Positions 26,065-35,058 are shown, counted from the first letter of the stretch. The stretch: DNA of 64,000 nucleotides from Oscillospiraceae bacterium (GCA_019424695.1 JAHYZA010000009.1:124001-188000); one strand, 5' to 3'. The notes: generated by a model from the sequence alone, not told the origin. Made by a program: numbers and translations.

Positions 26065-26083
26065 AGAGAAGGAGGCGTGAAGC

Positions 26084-27223
26084 ATGAAAAAGTCCATCCC
26101 CCGTCAAATAGCGCTGACGGTCACCCTGTTGCTTGCACTGGCAGGGTGTCGGGCGGACCCGGCCTCTGCGGCACAGCGGCAAGAGGACGAAGGAAACACG
26201 TCCTCTTCGGAGTTGCCTGTGTCCGCTGCGACGGAAACAGCGGAAGTGGTCCAGGAAACAACGGAGGCAGCGCTTCCCAATCGGGAGGGGGCGGCCGTGT
26301 TTACTTATGAACAGTGCGGGGAGGCAGCCCTGCGGGCCCAGCAATACTGGTATGCGGATATGACCACCGGCCCGGCTGCCTACCGCAACGCCCTGGTGGA
26401 CAGCGTGGCCGCCTCGGTGGTGCCCTATGAAACCTGTATAGACGATGAGTACCTGCTACCGTTGCTGTCCTTAGGGGAGGAAGGAAAAACGCCTCTGGAC
26501 CGTGTTTACGCGGGGACGGACATTTTGGTGGAAGTGTATTTCTATGTGGAATACCAGCCGGAGATCAATTATCTGGGACCCCAGTACGGGGACGGATTGA
26601 ACTCGGTATATATTCTGGTTCCTGTGGACACGGCTCAACCTTGCGAATCGGTCAGCGGCTGGCAGACAAAACAGATGGGGGAGAGGATGCCCCGTCCGGG
26701 CCAGACGTTGATGGCAGAGGGACTTACGATCTACCAGTCCCGCATGGTGCTGCACCAGTGCCAGGCCATGGCAGCGGCCGGATTGCGGGAATTTACCTCA
26801 CCTGCCGACTGGACCGAGGAAGAACTCTATCGGTATCTGTATTACAGGGGACAGGACTTTGGCCTTGGGGAGGATACCTGGCAGAATAAAGAAGTGGCCA
26901 ACAGTTACGGCAATCTGATTCTGACCATTGATTTTACGCCGCAGGATGACTGGACGATGAATACCAGTTTTTTGCCAAAACAATGGCCGGGCTTCACCGC
27001 GGAAAACATCGAAGCCTATACGGCTGAATTGGACAGCGGTTCGGTGCCGGGCTATCAGAGACAGAACACTGGCTGGCAGTTCGGCTGGGACGGCGACACA
27101 CTGGTAGCCAAGCTCAACAGTGCAGCGGGATACTCTACTCAGGAATATCGCTTTCAGCTGTATGAGGGATTCATGACCTGGGATGGCCGTGCGGTATGCG
27201 TGAGCGGGCGGCCGCTGGCCTGA
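26084..27223 (+). CDS. Lipoprotein of unknown function
   Basis: A 379-residue lipoprotein: signal peptide with lipobox LAGC at residue 22 and an acidic Ser/Thr linker to about residue 65. The mature part has two Trp/Tyr-rich segments (ALRAQQYWYADM, ELYRYLYYRGQDFG) and no motif that I can name. It does not align with the lipoproteins at 17605-20230 beyond the leader. ATG 26084 follows AGGAGGCGTGAAGC. It is a single gene between clpB and tRNA-Leu; an AATTCCCC/GGGGAATT hairpin without T-tract lies just after the stop. Confidence 0.75.
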   Translation: MKKSIPRQIALTVTLLLALAGCRADPASAAQRQEDEGNTSSSELPVSAATETAEVVQETTEAALPNREGAAVFTYEQCGEAALRAQQYWYADMTTGPAAYRNALVDSVAASVVPYETCIDDEYLLPLLSLGEEGKTPLDRVYAGTDILVEVYFYVEYQPEINYLGPQYGDGLNSVYILVPVDTAQPCESVSGWQTKQMGERMPRPGQTLMAEGLTIYQSRMVLHQCQAMAAAGLREFTSPADWTEEELYRYLYYRGQDFGLGEDTWQNKEVANSYGNLILTIDFTPQDDWTMNTSFLPKQWPGFTAENIEAYTAELDSGSVPGYQRQNTGWQFGWDGDTLVAKLNSAAGYSTQEYRFQLYEGFMTWDGRAVCVSGRPLA

Positions 27224-27277
27224 AAATTCCCCGGAATATGCAGAGGGGAATTCTGTAAAAAACCTGCAAAAAAGGAC

Positions 27278-27307
27278 TTGACTTACCTGCTGGCTTTATG
27301 CTAAAAT
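27278..27307 (+). promoter_or_regulatory. Promoter of tRNA-Leu
   Basis: TTGACT (27278-27283), 18 bp, TAAAAT (27302-27307). Confidence 0.65.
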
Positions 27308-27329
27308 ATCCCTTGCAGTTAAGCTGTAA

Positions 27330-27413
27330 GCGGAAGTGCTGGAATCGGCAGACAGGCACGTTTGAGGTGCGTGTGTCTATGACGTGTGGGTTCAAGTCCC
27401 ATCTTCCGCACCA
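27330..27413 (+). tRNA. tRNA-Leu (anticodon GAG)
   Basis: An 84 nt class II tRNA with acceptor GCGGAAG/CTTCCGC, anticodon stem CACGT/GCGTG with loop TTGAGGT (anticodon GAG, codons CTC/CTT), a long variable arm, T-loop TTCAAGT and encoded CCA. Confidence 0.94.
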
Positions 27414-27454
27414 ACAAAGAGCGTTGCAACGCAAGTTGCAACGCTCTTTGTTTT
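27414..27454 (+). terminator. Terminator after tRNA-Leu
   Basis: A perfect inverted repeat of 17-18 bp around loop GCAA (27431-27434), ending in TTTGTTTT. The left arm begins at the CCA end of the tRNA. Confidence 0.88.
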
Positions 27455-27470
27455 GCATAAAACGGTAAAC

Positions 27471-27505
27471 AAAAAACCACGGTGTGGAAACGATCCACAC
27501 CGTGG
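27471..27505 (-). terminator. Terminator of the Wzy-like gene
   Basis: CCACGGTGTGG and CCACACCGTGG (27477-27487 with 27495-27505), 7 nt loop and a T6 run on the minus strand. Confidence 0.9.
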
Positions 27506-27515
27506 GCTTCTTATA

Positions 27516-28709
27516 TTAAAGTGTCCGTTGGCACACCACCGGCAGCGGTTCCTCCGACGGTTTTTGCCGCCCCGCAAAGAATACGCAGGGAGCCAGCAGC
27601 AAAAATGGGTTGGCCGAAAGCAAGAACGGCTTGTTTTCCATAAAGATATACAGCGTCAGGGCCACCAGGCAGAGCACCTCGGTGGCGTGGCGATGCCTGG
27701 CCAGCCGCCAAAGCAGCAGCAGGAAGAACACCGCAACCAGAATGGCACCGAGGTAGCCTTTGTTCATGGGAATGGCCAGGAAGGCGTTGTCGATGGCGTG
27801 GTGTTCGTCGCCGTCGGTGGGCAAGCCGCCCAGCCAGGAGAGTTCAGAACCCCAGAATACATTGTGCCAGATCTCGAACCGGCCCGAGAGGAAGATGCTC
27901 AGCAGCAGCAGCGCCATCCGTTCATAGGGCCACTCGGGATTGTAGACGTACCCGGCATAGAGGCTGAAGGCTGCCAGCCCGATGGGCAGGGCGATGGCCA
28001 ACGCGTACCAGATCTTGTTATCCAGAAGCCGGGGCAGAAAACGCTGCACGGCAAACAGCAGCAGCAGTACGGCCATGGCTCCGGCAGCCCCGCGGCTACC
28101 CGGTACCTTATAGGTAAATGCGAACAAGGCTGCGAGTCCTGCCCAGTCGAACCAGCGCATCCGGTCATGGCGCAGCCAGGCCCAGGCGAAAAAGACACCC
28201 ACCAGGCGGGCACCGAAGCCGTTGTAATGTCCGTAGCCGAAATCCCAGTTGCGGCAGTAGAAATTGTAGGGCATCAGCGGGGTGGCGAAGTGCAGCAGCT
28301 GTACAAACACAAGCCCGATGACCGCTGCCGCCAGATAGACGCGCAGCGCGCTGCGCAGGTCGATGTCCTTGGCTCCCAGCCCTACCAGGGCGGCCAGGAA
28401 AAACCAGACATCATCCCCGTGCCAGGCGGCAAAGGCGGTGTAGAGAAGTACCAGCCCGGCCAGGACCGGCTGCCACCGCCGTTGGTAGTCCGTCAGCAGT
28501 ACCACCTTGATGCCCAGCAGCAGCACAGCGCCGCCGGTCAGCGCCAGGCGTGCCAGATGGCTGAGGGAGGGGAGCGTGGATTGAATATTGGAACTGAACA
28601 CTTCGGACAGAATCAGCAGCAAAGCCAGCGCCGCGCAGAAAACGCGCTGCGCCAATGCCTGCCGCCGTGCCTGACCGGGGTCCAGCAACTTCCAGTGTTG
28701 CAATAGCAT
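27516..28709 (-). CDS. O-antigen ligase/polymerase-like membrane protein
   Basis: A 397-residue polytopic membrane protein with about ten to twelve hydrophobic helices. A large loop contains GRFEIWHNVFWGSELSWLGG and ELSWLGGLPTDGDEHHAIDNAFL, with a DNAFL motif after a long hydrophilic stretch; this and the NGFGARLVGV segment resemble Wzy/WaaL-type polymerases and ligases, which join surface glycans. No sugar transferases are adjacent, so its polymer is unknown. ATG 28709 follows AAAGAAAGGG; the 52 extra codons upstream have no ribosome binding site. Confidence 0.65.
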   Translation of the reverse strand: MLLQHWKLLDPGQARRQALAQRVFCAALALLLILSEVFSSNIQSTLPSLSHLARLALTGGAVLLLGIKVVLLTDYQRRWQPVLAGLVLLYTAFAAWHGDDVWFFLAALVGLGAKDIDLRSALRVYLAAAVIGLVFVQLLHFATPLMPYNFYCRNWDFGYGHYNGFGARLVGVFFAWAWLRHDRMRWFDWAGLAALFAFTYKVPGSRGAAGAMAVLLLLFAVQRFLPRLLDNKIWYALAIALPIGLAAFSLYAGYVYNPEWPYERMALLLLSIFLSGRFEIWHNVFWGSELSWLGGLPTDGDEHHAIDNAFLAIPMNKGYLGAILVAVFFLLLLWRLARHRHATEVLCLVALTLYIFMENKPFLLSANPFLLLAPCVFFAGRQKPSEEPLPVVCQRTL

Positions 28710-28739
28710 ACAAGAATACCCTTTCTTTGGAATGGGCCT

Positions 28740-28748
28740 ATTATAGCA
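28740..28748 (-). promoter_or_regulatory. Extended -10 promoter of the Wzy-like gene
   Basis: Minus-strand TGcTATAAT (hexamer 28740-28745). No convincing -35, which extended -10 promoters can do without. Confidence 0.6.
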
Positions 28749-28886
28749 TAAAAACCGCTGCGGGAAAACACCCGTACCGCAACACTGTAAAATCTTGGCA
28801 GACAAAGTCGTACTTTTTTCGGCGGCTTTGGTGCAAATTCCACAACTTTCCCGATTCCCGTGCAAGAAAGATTTTCGCGAAAACTT

Positions 28887-28915
28887 TTGTGTTTTGTCCG
28901 CGAATGTGGTACAAT
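28887..28915 (+). promoter_or_regulatory. Promoter of guaB
   Basis: TTGTGT (28887-28892), 17 bp, extended -10 TGgTACAAT (hexamer 28910-28915). It leaves a leader of about 65 nt, too short for a guanine-type riboswitch with expression platform. Confidence 0.7.
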
Positions 28916-28987
28916 CTTTCTAATCACATAGTATCAATGGCAAAAAGCAATTGATTGTTTAAATCAGGATGTCAGGAGAGTGCATTT

Positions 28988-30493
28988 ATGGCGTATTATT
29001 TTTCCGAACCGTCTCGTACTTTTGGTGAATATCTGCTCGTCCCCGGCTATTCCTCTTCGGAATGTGTGCCGATGGCCGTCAGCCTCAAGACCCCGTTGGT
29101 GAAGTATCGTAAGGGCGAGGAAGAATGCCCGCTGGAAATGAATATCCCCATGGTTTCGGCCATCATGCAGTCGGTGTCCGGCGAAAAGCTGGCCATTGCA
29201 CTGGCCAAGCAGGGCGGCGTTTCGTTCATCTATGGTTCTCAGACCATTGAGCAGGAAGCGGATATGGTGCGCCGCGTCAAGGCTTACAAGAAGGGCTTTG
29301 TCACTTCCGACTCCAACCTCCCGCCGGAGGCTACGCTCGGCGACGTGCTGGACCTCAAGACCCGCACCGGCCATTCCACCGTGGCCATCACCGATGACGG
29401 CACGGCCCACGGCAAACTGCTGGGCATCGTTGCTTCCCGTGACTATCGCCTGTCCCGCATGACCAACGACCTCAAGGTCACCGAGTTCATGACCCCGCTG
29501 AGCAAACTGGTCACGGCCCCCGCCACCACCAGTCTGCATGACTGCAACGACATCATCTGGGACAACAAGATCAACTCTCTGCCCCTGGTGGATGAGGAAG
29601 GCCATCTGCAGTATATGGTTTTCCGCAAGGATTACGACTCCCACAAGGAGAATGTGAACGAGCTGCTGGACGCCAACAAGAGCTACGTGGTGGGCGCCGG
29701 CATCAACACCCGTGACTATGCCGAGCGCGTGCCCGCGCTGGTCGACGCCGGTGTGGATGTGCTGTGCATCGACTCCTCCGAGGGCTACAGCGAGTGGCAG
29801 TCCCGTACGATCTCCTGGATTCGGGAGCATTACGGTGACAAGGTGAAGGTCGGCGCCGGCAACGTGGTGGACCGCGACGGCTTTATGTTCCTGGCCAAGG
29901 CGGGTGCCGACTTCGTCAAGATCGGCATCGGCGGCGGTTCCATCTGCATCACCCGTGAGACCAAGGGCATCGGCCGTGGTCAGGCTACGGCGGTCATCGA
30001 GGTGGCCAAGGCCCGCGACGAGTACTACAAGGAGACCGGCATCTATGTGCCCATCTGCTCCGACGGCGGCATCGTGCAGGATTATCACATCACGCTGGCC
30101 TTGGCCATGGGCGCCGACTTCGTCATGCTGGGCCGTTACTTCGCCCGCTTCGACGAGTCTCCCACGAACAAGCTGCGCGTGGGCGGCAACTACGTCAAGG
30201 AGTACTGGGGCGAAGGCTCCAACCGCGCCCGCAACTGGCAGCGCTACGACCTGGGCGGTGCCCAGAAGCTGAGTTTCGAGGAAGGCGTTGACTCCTACGT
30301 GCCCTACGCCGGTCCTCTGGCCGACGGTGTGCAGACCACGCTGTACAAGGTGCGCTCCACCATGTGCAACTGCGGCGCGCTCTCCATTCCCGAACTGCAG
30401 GAGAAGGCCCGCCTGACCGTTGTTTCCTCCACCTCCATCGTGGAAGGCGGCAGCCACGACGTCATCCTGAAGAACAACGTGCAGAACAGCTGA
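28988..30493 (+). CDS. guaB: Inosine-5'-monophosphate dehydrogenase
   Basis: A 501-residue enzyme that oxidises IMP to XMP, the first step towards GMP. It has a (beta/alpha)8 barrel with two CBS modules inserted (about residues 110-235; STVAITDDGTAHGKLLGIV is the first). The catalytic loop GIGGGSICITRETKG has the nucleophilic Cys, and VPICSDGGI and MLGRYFARFDESP follow. ATG 28988 follows AGGAGAG; the earlier in-frame start at 28955 has no ribosome binding site. It stands alone between its promoter and terminator. Confidence 0.95.
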   Translation: MAYYFSEPSRTFGEYLLVPGYSSSECVPMAVSLKTPLVKYRKGEEECPLEMNIPMVSAIMQSVSGEKLAIALAKQGGVSFIYGSQTIEQEADMVRRVKAYKKGFVTSDSNLPPEATLGDVLDLKTRTGHSTVAITDDGTAHGKLLGIVASRDYRLSRMTNDLKVTEFMTPLSKLVTAPATTSLHDCNDIIWDNKINSLPLVDEEGHLQYMVFRKDYDSHKENVNELLDANKSYVVGAGINTRDYAERVPALVDAGVDVLCIDSSEGYSEWQSRTISWIREHYGDKVKVGAGNVVDRDGFMFLAKAGADFVKIGIGGGSICITRETKGIGRGQATAVIEVAKARDEYYKETGIYVPICSDGGIVQDYHITLALAMGADFVMLGRYFARFDESPTNKLRVGGNYVKEYWGEGSNRARNWQRYDLGGAQKLSFEEGVDSYVPYAGPLADGVQTTLYKVRSTMCNCGALSIPELQEKARLTVVSSTSIVEGGSHDVILKNNVQNS

Positions 30494-30518
30494 TCGGATC
30501 GGGATATCTGAAACATAG

Positions 30519-30558
30519 AAAATACGGCTTTTCCAACCGGGGAAGGCCGTATTTTTTT
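30519..30558 (+). terminator. Terminator of guaB
   Basis: A hairpin AAAATACGGC...GCCGTATTTT with an AACC loop region and T7. Confidence 0.9.
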
Positions 30559-30621
30559 GCCTGCCGCAGGGCAAAAAACAACACAGCAGCAGGATTTCCT
30601 GTGCAAGCAGTAAAAGTCCTA

Positions 30622-30649
30622 TTGCTTTTTTTGTCCACTTTGCTATAAT
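30622..30649 (+). promoter_or_regulatory. Promoter of trkA-trkH
   Basis: TTGCTT (30622-30627), 16 bp, extended -10 TGcTATAAT (hexamer 30644-30649). Confidence 0.75.
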
Positions 30650-30728
30650 TAGCCTGATAGTGTAGAAATCTGTGCCTTCGGCACGGTTTGAGCGGCACAA
30701 CGCAAAGGAAAGAAAAAGGAGAAACGCT

Positions 30729-32093
30729 ATGCGAATCGTGGTTGTCGGCCTGGGAAAGGTCGGCCGTGCCCTGACGGCCCAGCTTGCCGGGGAGGGTCAC
30801 GATCTTGTCGTCATCGACCAGAATCCGGAGATCATCGACAATATCGTCAATATTTACGATGTGCGAGGCGTCGCCGGAAACGGTGGCTGCTACGGGGTAC
30901 AGAAAGAGGCTTTTGAGGAAGGAGCGGACCTTTTGATCGCCACCACTTCCAGTGATGAGATCAACATTCTTTCCTGCCTGGTGGCCAAAAAGATCGGCAC
31001 ACGGCACACCATTGCCCGTATCCGCAATCCGGAATATGCCAAGCAGCTGCGCTTCATGCGCGGTGAACTGGGCCTGTCCATGGTCATCAACCCGGAACAG
31101 GCCACAGCGCGGGAGATCGCCCGGGTTCTTCGTTTCCCCAGCGCCATCAAGCGGGAGCAGTTCTGCCGCCAGCGCTTTGAGCTGGTGGAATACCGCATCG
31201 GCCCGGACAATCCGCTGGTGGGGATGCCGCTGACCGATCTGTACCGCAATATCCGTGTCAAAATTCTGATCTGCGCGGTGGCCCGCGGCCAGGAAACCAT
31301 CATCCCCTCCGGTTCCTTTGAACTGCGGGCGGGGGATAAGATCTATCTAACCGCCTCGCCCCGGGACCTGGAGACCTTTTTCCGCAAACTGCATCTGTTC
31401 AAGGAGCGCGCCAACAATATCATGATCGTGGGCGCCGGCCGTATGACCTACTATCTGGTCCGGGAACTGCAGGATGTGCAGAAACGGATGACGGTCATCG
31501 ACAACAATCTTCAGCGCTGCCAGGAGATGAGCGAAAAATTCCCCGGCGTGCTGGTCATCCATGGCGACGGTGCCGACAGCGAACTCCTCAGTGAGGAACG
31601 CATCAACGAGATGGATGCCTTTGTGGCGCTCACCGGCATGGATGAAACCAACATCATTCTGGCCATGTACGCATCTCAGTTCAATTCCTGCAAGGTGGTG
31701 GCCAAGATCAATCGCCCGTCCTTTGCGGATCTGGCGGCGGCCAACAACCTGGTGGACAGCGTGGTTTCCACAGCGGCCGTCACCAGCGAGGCCATCGCCC
31801 GGTATGTCCGTGCCATGCAGAACAGCATCGACTCCGACAACATCAAGACGTTGCATCGCCTGGTGGGCGGCCGCGTCGAAGCCCTGGAGTTCAACGTGGG
31901 GCCCGGTACGCCGTTCATCGGCAAACCCCTCAAGGACCTGCAGCTCAAAGACGGGCTGCTGGTAGTGGGCATTGTGCGCCGCAACGGCCAGACAGTCATT
32001 CCCTCCGGCGAGGATGCGCTTTCCGAGGGGGATGATGTGGTCGTGGTCACCACCGATACAACGCTGCACGCGCTGCGGGATATTGTAAAGTGA
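30729..32093 (+). CDS. trkA: Trk potassium uptake regulatory subunit TrkA
   Basis: A 454-residue cytoplasmic protein with two RCK modules in tandem. Each begins with a Rossmann nucleotide site (VVVGLGKVGRALTAQLAGEG at residue 4; IMIVGAGRMTYYLVREL near residue 235) and ends with an RCK_C domain (NPLVGMPLTDLYRN; GTPFIGKPLKDLQL). These gate the TrkH pore in response to NAD(H)/ATP, and RCK_C domains may bind c-di-AMP in Firmicutes. It is 10 nt upstream of trkH in one operon. ATG 30729 follows AAGGAGAAACGCT. Confidence 0.95.
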   Translation: MRIVVVGLGKVGRALTAQLAGEGHDLVVIDQNPEIIDNIVNIYDVRGVAGNGGCYGVQKEAFEEGADLLIATTSSDEINILSCLVAKKIGTRHTIARIRNPEYAKQLRFMRGELGLSMVINPEQATAREIARVLRFPSAIKREQFCRQRFELVEYRIGPDNPLVGMPLTDLYRNIRVKILICAVARGQETIIPSGSFELRAGDKIYLTASPRDLETFFRKLHLFKERANNIMIVGAGRMTYYLVRELQDVQKRMTVIDNNLQRCQEMSEKFPGVLVIHGDGADSELLSEERINEMDAFVALTGMDETNIILAMYASQFNSCKVVAKINRPSFADLAAANNLVDSVVSTAAVTSEAIARYVRAMQNSIDSDNIKTLHRLVGGRVEALEFNVGPGTPFIGKPLKDLQLKDGLLVVGIVRRNGQTVIPSGEDALSEGDDVVVVTTDTTLHALRDIVK

Positions 32094-32103
32094 GGCGCCG
32101 GGC

Positions 32104-33570
32104 ATGAACTATAAAATGGTTGGCTTTGTGCTGGGGCGTATTTTCTGGATCGAAGCGGTGCTGATGCTCTGCCCCATGGCCTGTTCGGCTATCTACGGGG
32201 AGTGGAACATCGTACTGGCTTTCCTGTGGCCGGCGGTGGGGCTCACATTGCTGGGAGTTCTGCTCAGTCACCGGCAGCCCCGGGACACCACGATCTACGC
32301 CCGGGACGGCCTGGTCATTGTGGCGCTGGTCTGGGTGCTGATGTCGGTGTTCGGTGCCCTGCCGTTTATGATCTCCGGCGAGATCCCGTCTTTCTTTGAT
32401 GCTTTTTTTGAGATGGTCTCCGGCTTTACCACCACCGGCTCCACGATCCTCACCGATGTGGAAGCCATGAGCAAGGGACTTCTGTTCTGGCGCAGCTTTT
32501 CCCACTGGGTCGGCGGCATGGGCGTTCTGGTGTTCGCCATGGCCATTCTGCCGATGACCGATGGCCGCGCCATGCACCTGATGCGGGCCGAGGTCCCCGG
32601 CCCCACGGTGGGCAAGATTTCCAGCAAACTGCGGGACAGCGCCAAGATCCTGTACGAAATCTACTTTGTGCTCACGGTGGTGGAGGTTGCGATCCTCTGT
32701 GCCGGCGGCATGCCGCTGTACGATGCGCTGATCCATTCCTTCGGTACGGCCGGCACCGGCGGTTTCAGCAACAAAGCCCTCAGTGTGGGAGCCTACAACA
32801 ATCCCTTCTATGAAATCGTCATCGGCGTTTTCATGCTGTTGTTCGGCATCAACTTCAATCTGTATTATTTTATCCTGCTGCGGCATTTCCGGGATGCCTT
32901 CCGCTCCGAGGAACTGCGCATTTATCTGGGCATCGTAGCCTTCTCCACGATCACCATTGCCATAAACATCGCCAGCTTGTACGACAATGTGGGCACGGCG
33001 CTGCGGACGGCTTTCTTTCAGGTGGCGTCCATCGTCACGACCACCGGTTATGCCACGGCGGACTTCAACCTCTGGCCCAATTATTCCCGCACGGTGCTGG
33101 TGCTGCTGACCTTCATCGGCGCCTGTGCAGGGTCTACCGCCGGTGGTCTGAAGGTGTCGCGCATCATCATCTTTTTCAAGGCCGCCAAACAGGACCTGAA
33201 CAAGATGCTGCACAGCCACGCCATCACTTCCATCCGGTTTGAAGGCAAACCTCTGGACGACAAGACGCTGCGCGGTGTGCACAACTATTTCAATATCTAT
33301 ATGCTGCTGTTCTCGGTTTCGGTGCTGCTGGTGTCCATCGACGGATTTGACCTTGTCACCACATTTACCGCCGTGGCCACCTGCTTTAACAATGTAGGGC
33401 CCGGCCTGGAACTGGTGGGGCCGATGGGGTCTTTTGCGGATTTCTCCGACCCTGTGAAACTGCTGCTCTCCTTTGATATGCTGGCAGGCCGTCTGGAACT
33501 CTATCCGATTCTGGCGCTTTTCTCGCCGCGGCTGTGGCGCAAACGCCCGTCCCAAATCATACAGGCATAA
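32104..33570 (+). CDS. trkH: Trk potassium uptake channel subunit TrkH
   Basis: A 488-residue membrane protein with the fourfold pore repeat of the Trk/Ktr/HKT family. The four selectivity-filter segments are visible as TTTGSTI, GTAGTGGFSN, TTTGYATAD and NNVGPGL. The N-terminal extra hydrophobic pair (compared with KtrB) fits TrkH. It imports potassium together with the TrkA ring encoded just upstream. The terminator follows 8 nt after the stop. Confidence 0.95.
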   Translation: MNYKMVGFVLGRIFWIEAVLMLCPMACSAIYGEWNIVLAFLWPAVGLTLLGVLLSHRQPRDTTIYARDGLVIVALVWVLMSVFGALPFMISGEIPSFFDAFFEMVSGFTTTGSTILTDVEAMSKGLLFWRSFSHWVGGMGVLVFAMAILPMTDGRAMHLMRAEVPGPTVGKISSKLRDSAKILYEIYFVLTVVEVAILCAGGMPLYDALIHSFGTAGTGGFSNKALSVGAYNNPFYEIVIGVFMLLFGINFNLYYFILLRHFRDAFRSEELRIYLGIVAFSTITIAINIASLYDNVGTALRTAFFQVASIVTTTGYATADFNLWPNYSRTVLVLLTFIGACAGSTAGGLKVSRIIIFFKAAKQDLNKMLHSHAITSIRFEGKPLDDKTLRGVHNYFNIYMLLFSVSVLLVSIDGFDLVTTFTAVATCFNNVGPGLELVGPMGSFADFSDPVKLLLSFDMLAGRLELYPILALFSPRLWRKRPSQIIQA

Positions 33571-33577
33571 CAGAACG

Positions 33578-33617
33578 AACACCCTGTCTTTTCTGCAGAA
33601 AGGCAGGGTGTTATTTT
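33578..33617 (+). terminator. Terminator of trkA-trkH
   Basis: A hairpin AACACCCTG...CAGGGTGTT with an inner CTTT/AAAG pairing, followed by ATTTTG. Confidence 0.85.
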
Positions 33618-33666
33618 GTCCACCTGGTGCATAGGTTGTAGCAAAACACCAGGGGAGGGGAGTGCC

Positions 33667-34485
33667 ATTCGCTACGATCGCAAACAGGAGGAACGGCGCC
33701 AGAATGTGCTTGCGTGGGTGGTACTGGGGCTGTTGCTTGCCATTCTGGCCGCGGTGATCCACCTGCTCTATCATCAGGAATATGCCGACGTGGACATTCC
33801 CAACGACTGTTTTGCCGTGTCGGCTGCCACAGGGGAGACGGCGGTCCCCAAACTGGTTTGCCTGACTTTTGACGACGGGCCCAGCCCCAACACCCAGCCG
33901 ATTCTTGAAATCCTGGCACAGGAAAAAGTTCCGGCCACCTTTTTTGTCTGTGCGCAGGACATCAACCAGGAATACCTGCCGCTGGTACGAACCATTTCGC
34001 AGCAAGGGCATCAGGTGGCCATGCACAGTGCCTCGCACCGGTATGCCAAAATTTATCAGAGTCCGGAAGCCTTCTGGCAGGATATCAAGGCTCTGCGGCA
34101 GGCGCTGGAACCATATATTTCGCTGGATACGCTGAGCTGGCTGCGCTTTCCCGGCGGAAGTACCAATACGGTCAGCCACAAATATGGCGGCAGCAGTATT
34201 ATGAAAGACCTGAAAGCCCAGACTGAGGAAAAGGGCTGGCACTGGATCGACTGGAACGTCTGCGGTGAGGATGCCACGGCGGCCCATCCGGATGCAGACC
34301 GCATCCTGTGCAATGTTCAGGAGGATGCCGAGGACCTTTCCACCTGTGTGGTTCTGCTGCATGATACCAAAGCAACCGGCCAGACGGTCAAGGCCCTGCC
34401 GGAAATCATCCGCTGGTTCCGGGAAAAAGGATATACTTTTTGTACGGTGGAGCAGCTGGCGGAATTGCAAAGCACCGGGGAATAG
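33667..34485 (+). CDS. Polysaccharide deacetylase (NodB domain), membrane anchored
   Basis: About 272 residues: a short basic N-terminus, one transmembrane anchor (VLAWVVLGLLLAILAAVIHLLY) and an extracellular NodB domain with LTFDDGPSPNT (motif 1), HSASH (HxxxH metal site), RFPGG and LLHDTK. Such enzymes deacetylate peptidoglycan or another GlcNAc polymer, and the muramic delta-lactam PdaA group is similar. The start is unclear: ATT 33667 has GGAGG at 33654-33658 with 8 nt spacing; TTG 33616 lies in the preceding terminator's tail; GTG 33706 would put the anchor at the very N-terminus with AGGAGG 14 nt upstream. I use ATT with reservation. Confidence 0.82.
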   Translation: MRYDRKQEERRQNVLAWVVLGLLLAILAAVIHLLYHQEYADVDIPNDCFAVSAATGETAVPKLVCLTFDDGPSPNTQPILEILAQEKVPATFFVCAQDINQEYLPLVRTISQQGHQVAMHSASHRYAKIYQSPEAFWQDIKALRQALEPYISLDTLSWLRFPGGSTNTVSHKYGGSSIMKDLKAQTEEKGWHWIDWNVCGEDATAAHPDADRILCNVQEDAEDLSTCVVLLHDTKATGQTVKALPEIIRWFREKGYTFCTVEQLAELQSTGE

Positions 34486-34493
34486 GGTATAAT
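34465..34493 (+). promoter_or_regulatory. Internal promoter for the downstream membrane-protein/GH13 genes
   Basis: TTGCAA (34465-34470), 17 bp, TATAAT (34488-34493). It straddles the stop codon of the deacetylase gene. Confidence 0.75.
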
Positions 34494-34518
34494 AGCTGCG
34501 AAAGCAGGTGAACCCGAA

Positions 34519-35058
34519 ATGCGCAAGACCGAAAGTCAGAAGATCGCCCTCTGCGGTGTGCTGGGGGCGCTCTCGGTCGTGTTGCTGCTGCTGGGGGCTG
34601 CTTTGCAGATCGGCACCTACGCGGCGCCGATGCTGGCTTCCTTTTTGCTGGTACCGGTGCTGGAAGAATATGGCCCCCGCTATGCGCTGCTGCTGTATGC
34701 GGCAACGGCCATTCTGGCCGTTCTGGTGGTACCGGAAACTGAACTGGCGCTTTTTTATGCGCTGGTCATCGGATATTATCCCGTTTTGCGCTATGCTTTG
34801 CGCAAAGTGAAACCCACGTTGCTGCGCTGGACCATCAAATTCCTGGTGTTCAATGGGGCAACGGTATTGGTCTATCTTTTGCTGTTCGCGCTGCTGGGGC
34901 CTGCTCTATGGCAGGAACTTATGGCCGACGGAACCGCTATGCTGGCTGCCTTGCTGGCGCTGGGCAATCTCTCCTTCTTTTTGTGTGACCGCGCGCTGGG
35001 CGCTGTGACCCGGTATTACCGGCTGGTCCTGCGCAGGCGTCTGAAACGATTTTTCTGA
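34519..35058 (+). CDS. Small integral membrane protein
   Basis: A 179-residue protein with five or six hydrophobic helices and a basic C-terminus (RRRLKRFF). The first segment RKTESQKIALCGVLGALSV followed by ATYAAPMLA-like residues recalls the S components of ECF transporters, which bind a vitamin and need a shared EcfT module; this is only a resemblance. No substrate or partner is adjacent. The gene has its own promoter and runs into the GH13 gene 47 nt downstream. Confidence 0.65.
   Translation: MRKTESQKIALCGVLGALSVVLLLLGAALQIGTYAAPMLASFLLVPVLEEYGPRYALLLYAATAILAVLVVPETELALFYALVIGYYPVLRYALRKVKPTLLRWTIKFLVFNGATVLVYLLLFALLGPALWQELMADGTAMLAALLALGNLSFFLCDRALGAVTRYYRLVLRRRLKRFF

Noticed and set aside
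28922..28987. Guanine riboswitch before guaB
   Set aside because: The leader is about 65 nt with no aptamer-like three-way junction or terminator.
28964..30700. Minus-strand open frame opposite guaB
   Set aside because: Shadow of guaB, which has the catalytic Cys loop and CBS modules.
30656..30728. c-di-AMP (ydaO-type) riboswitch before trkA
   Set aside because: The leader is only about 70 nt, too short for that aptamer, and only a trivial GTGCC/GGCAC hairpin is visible.
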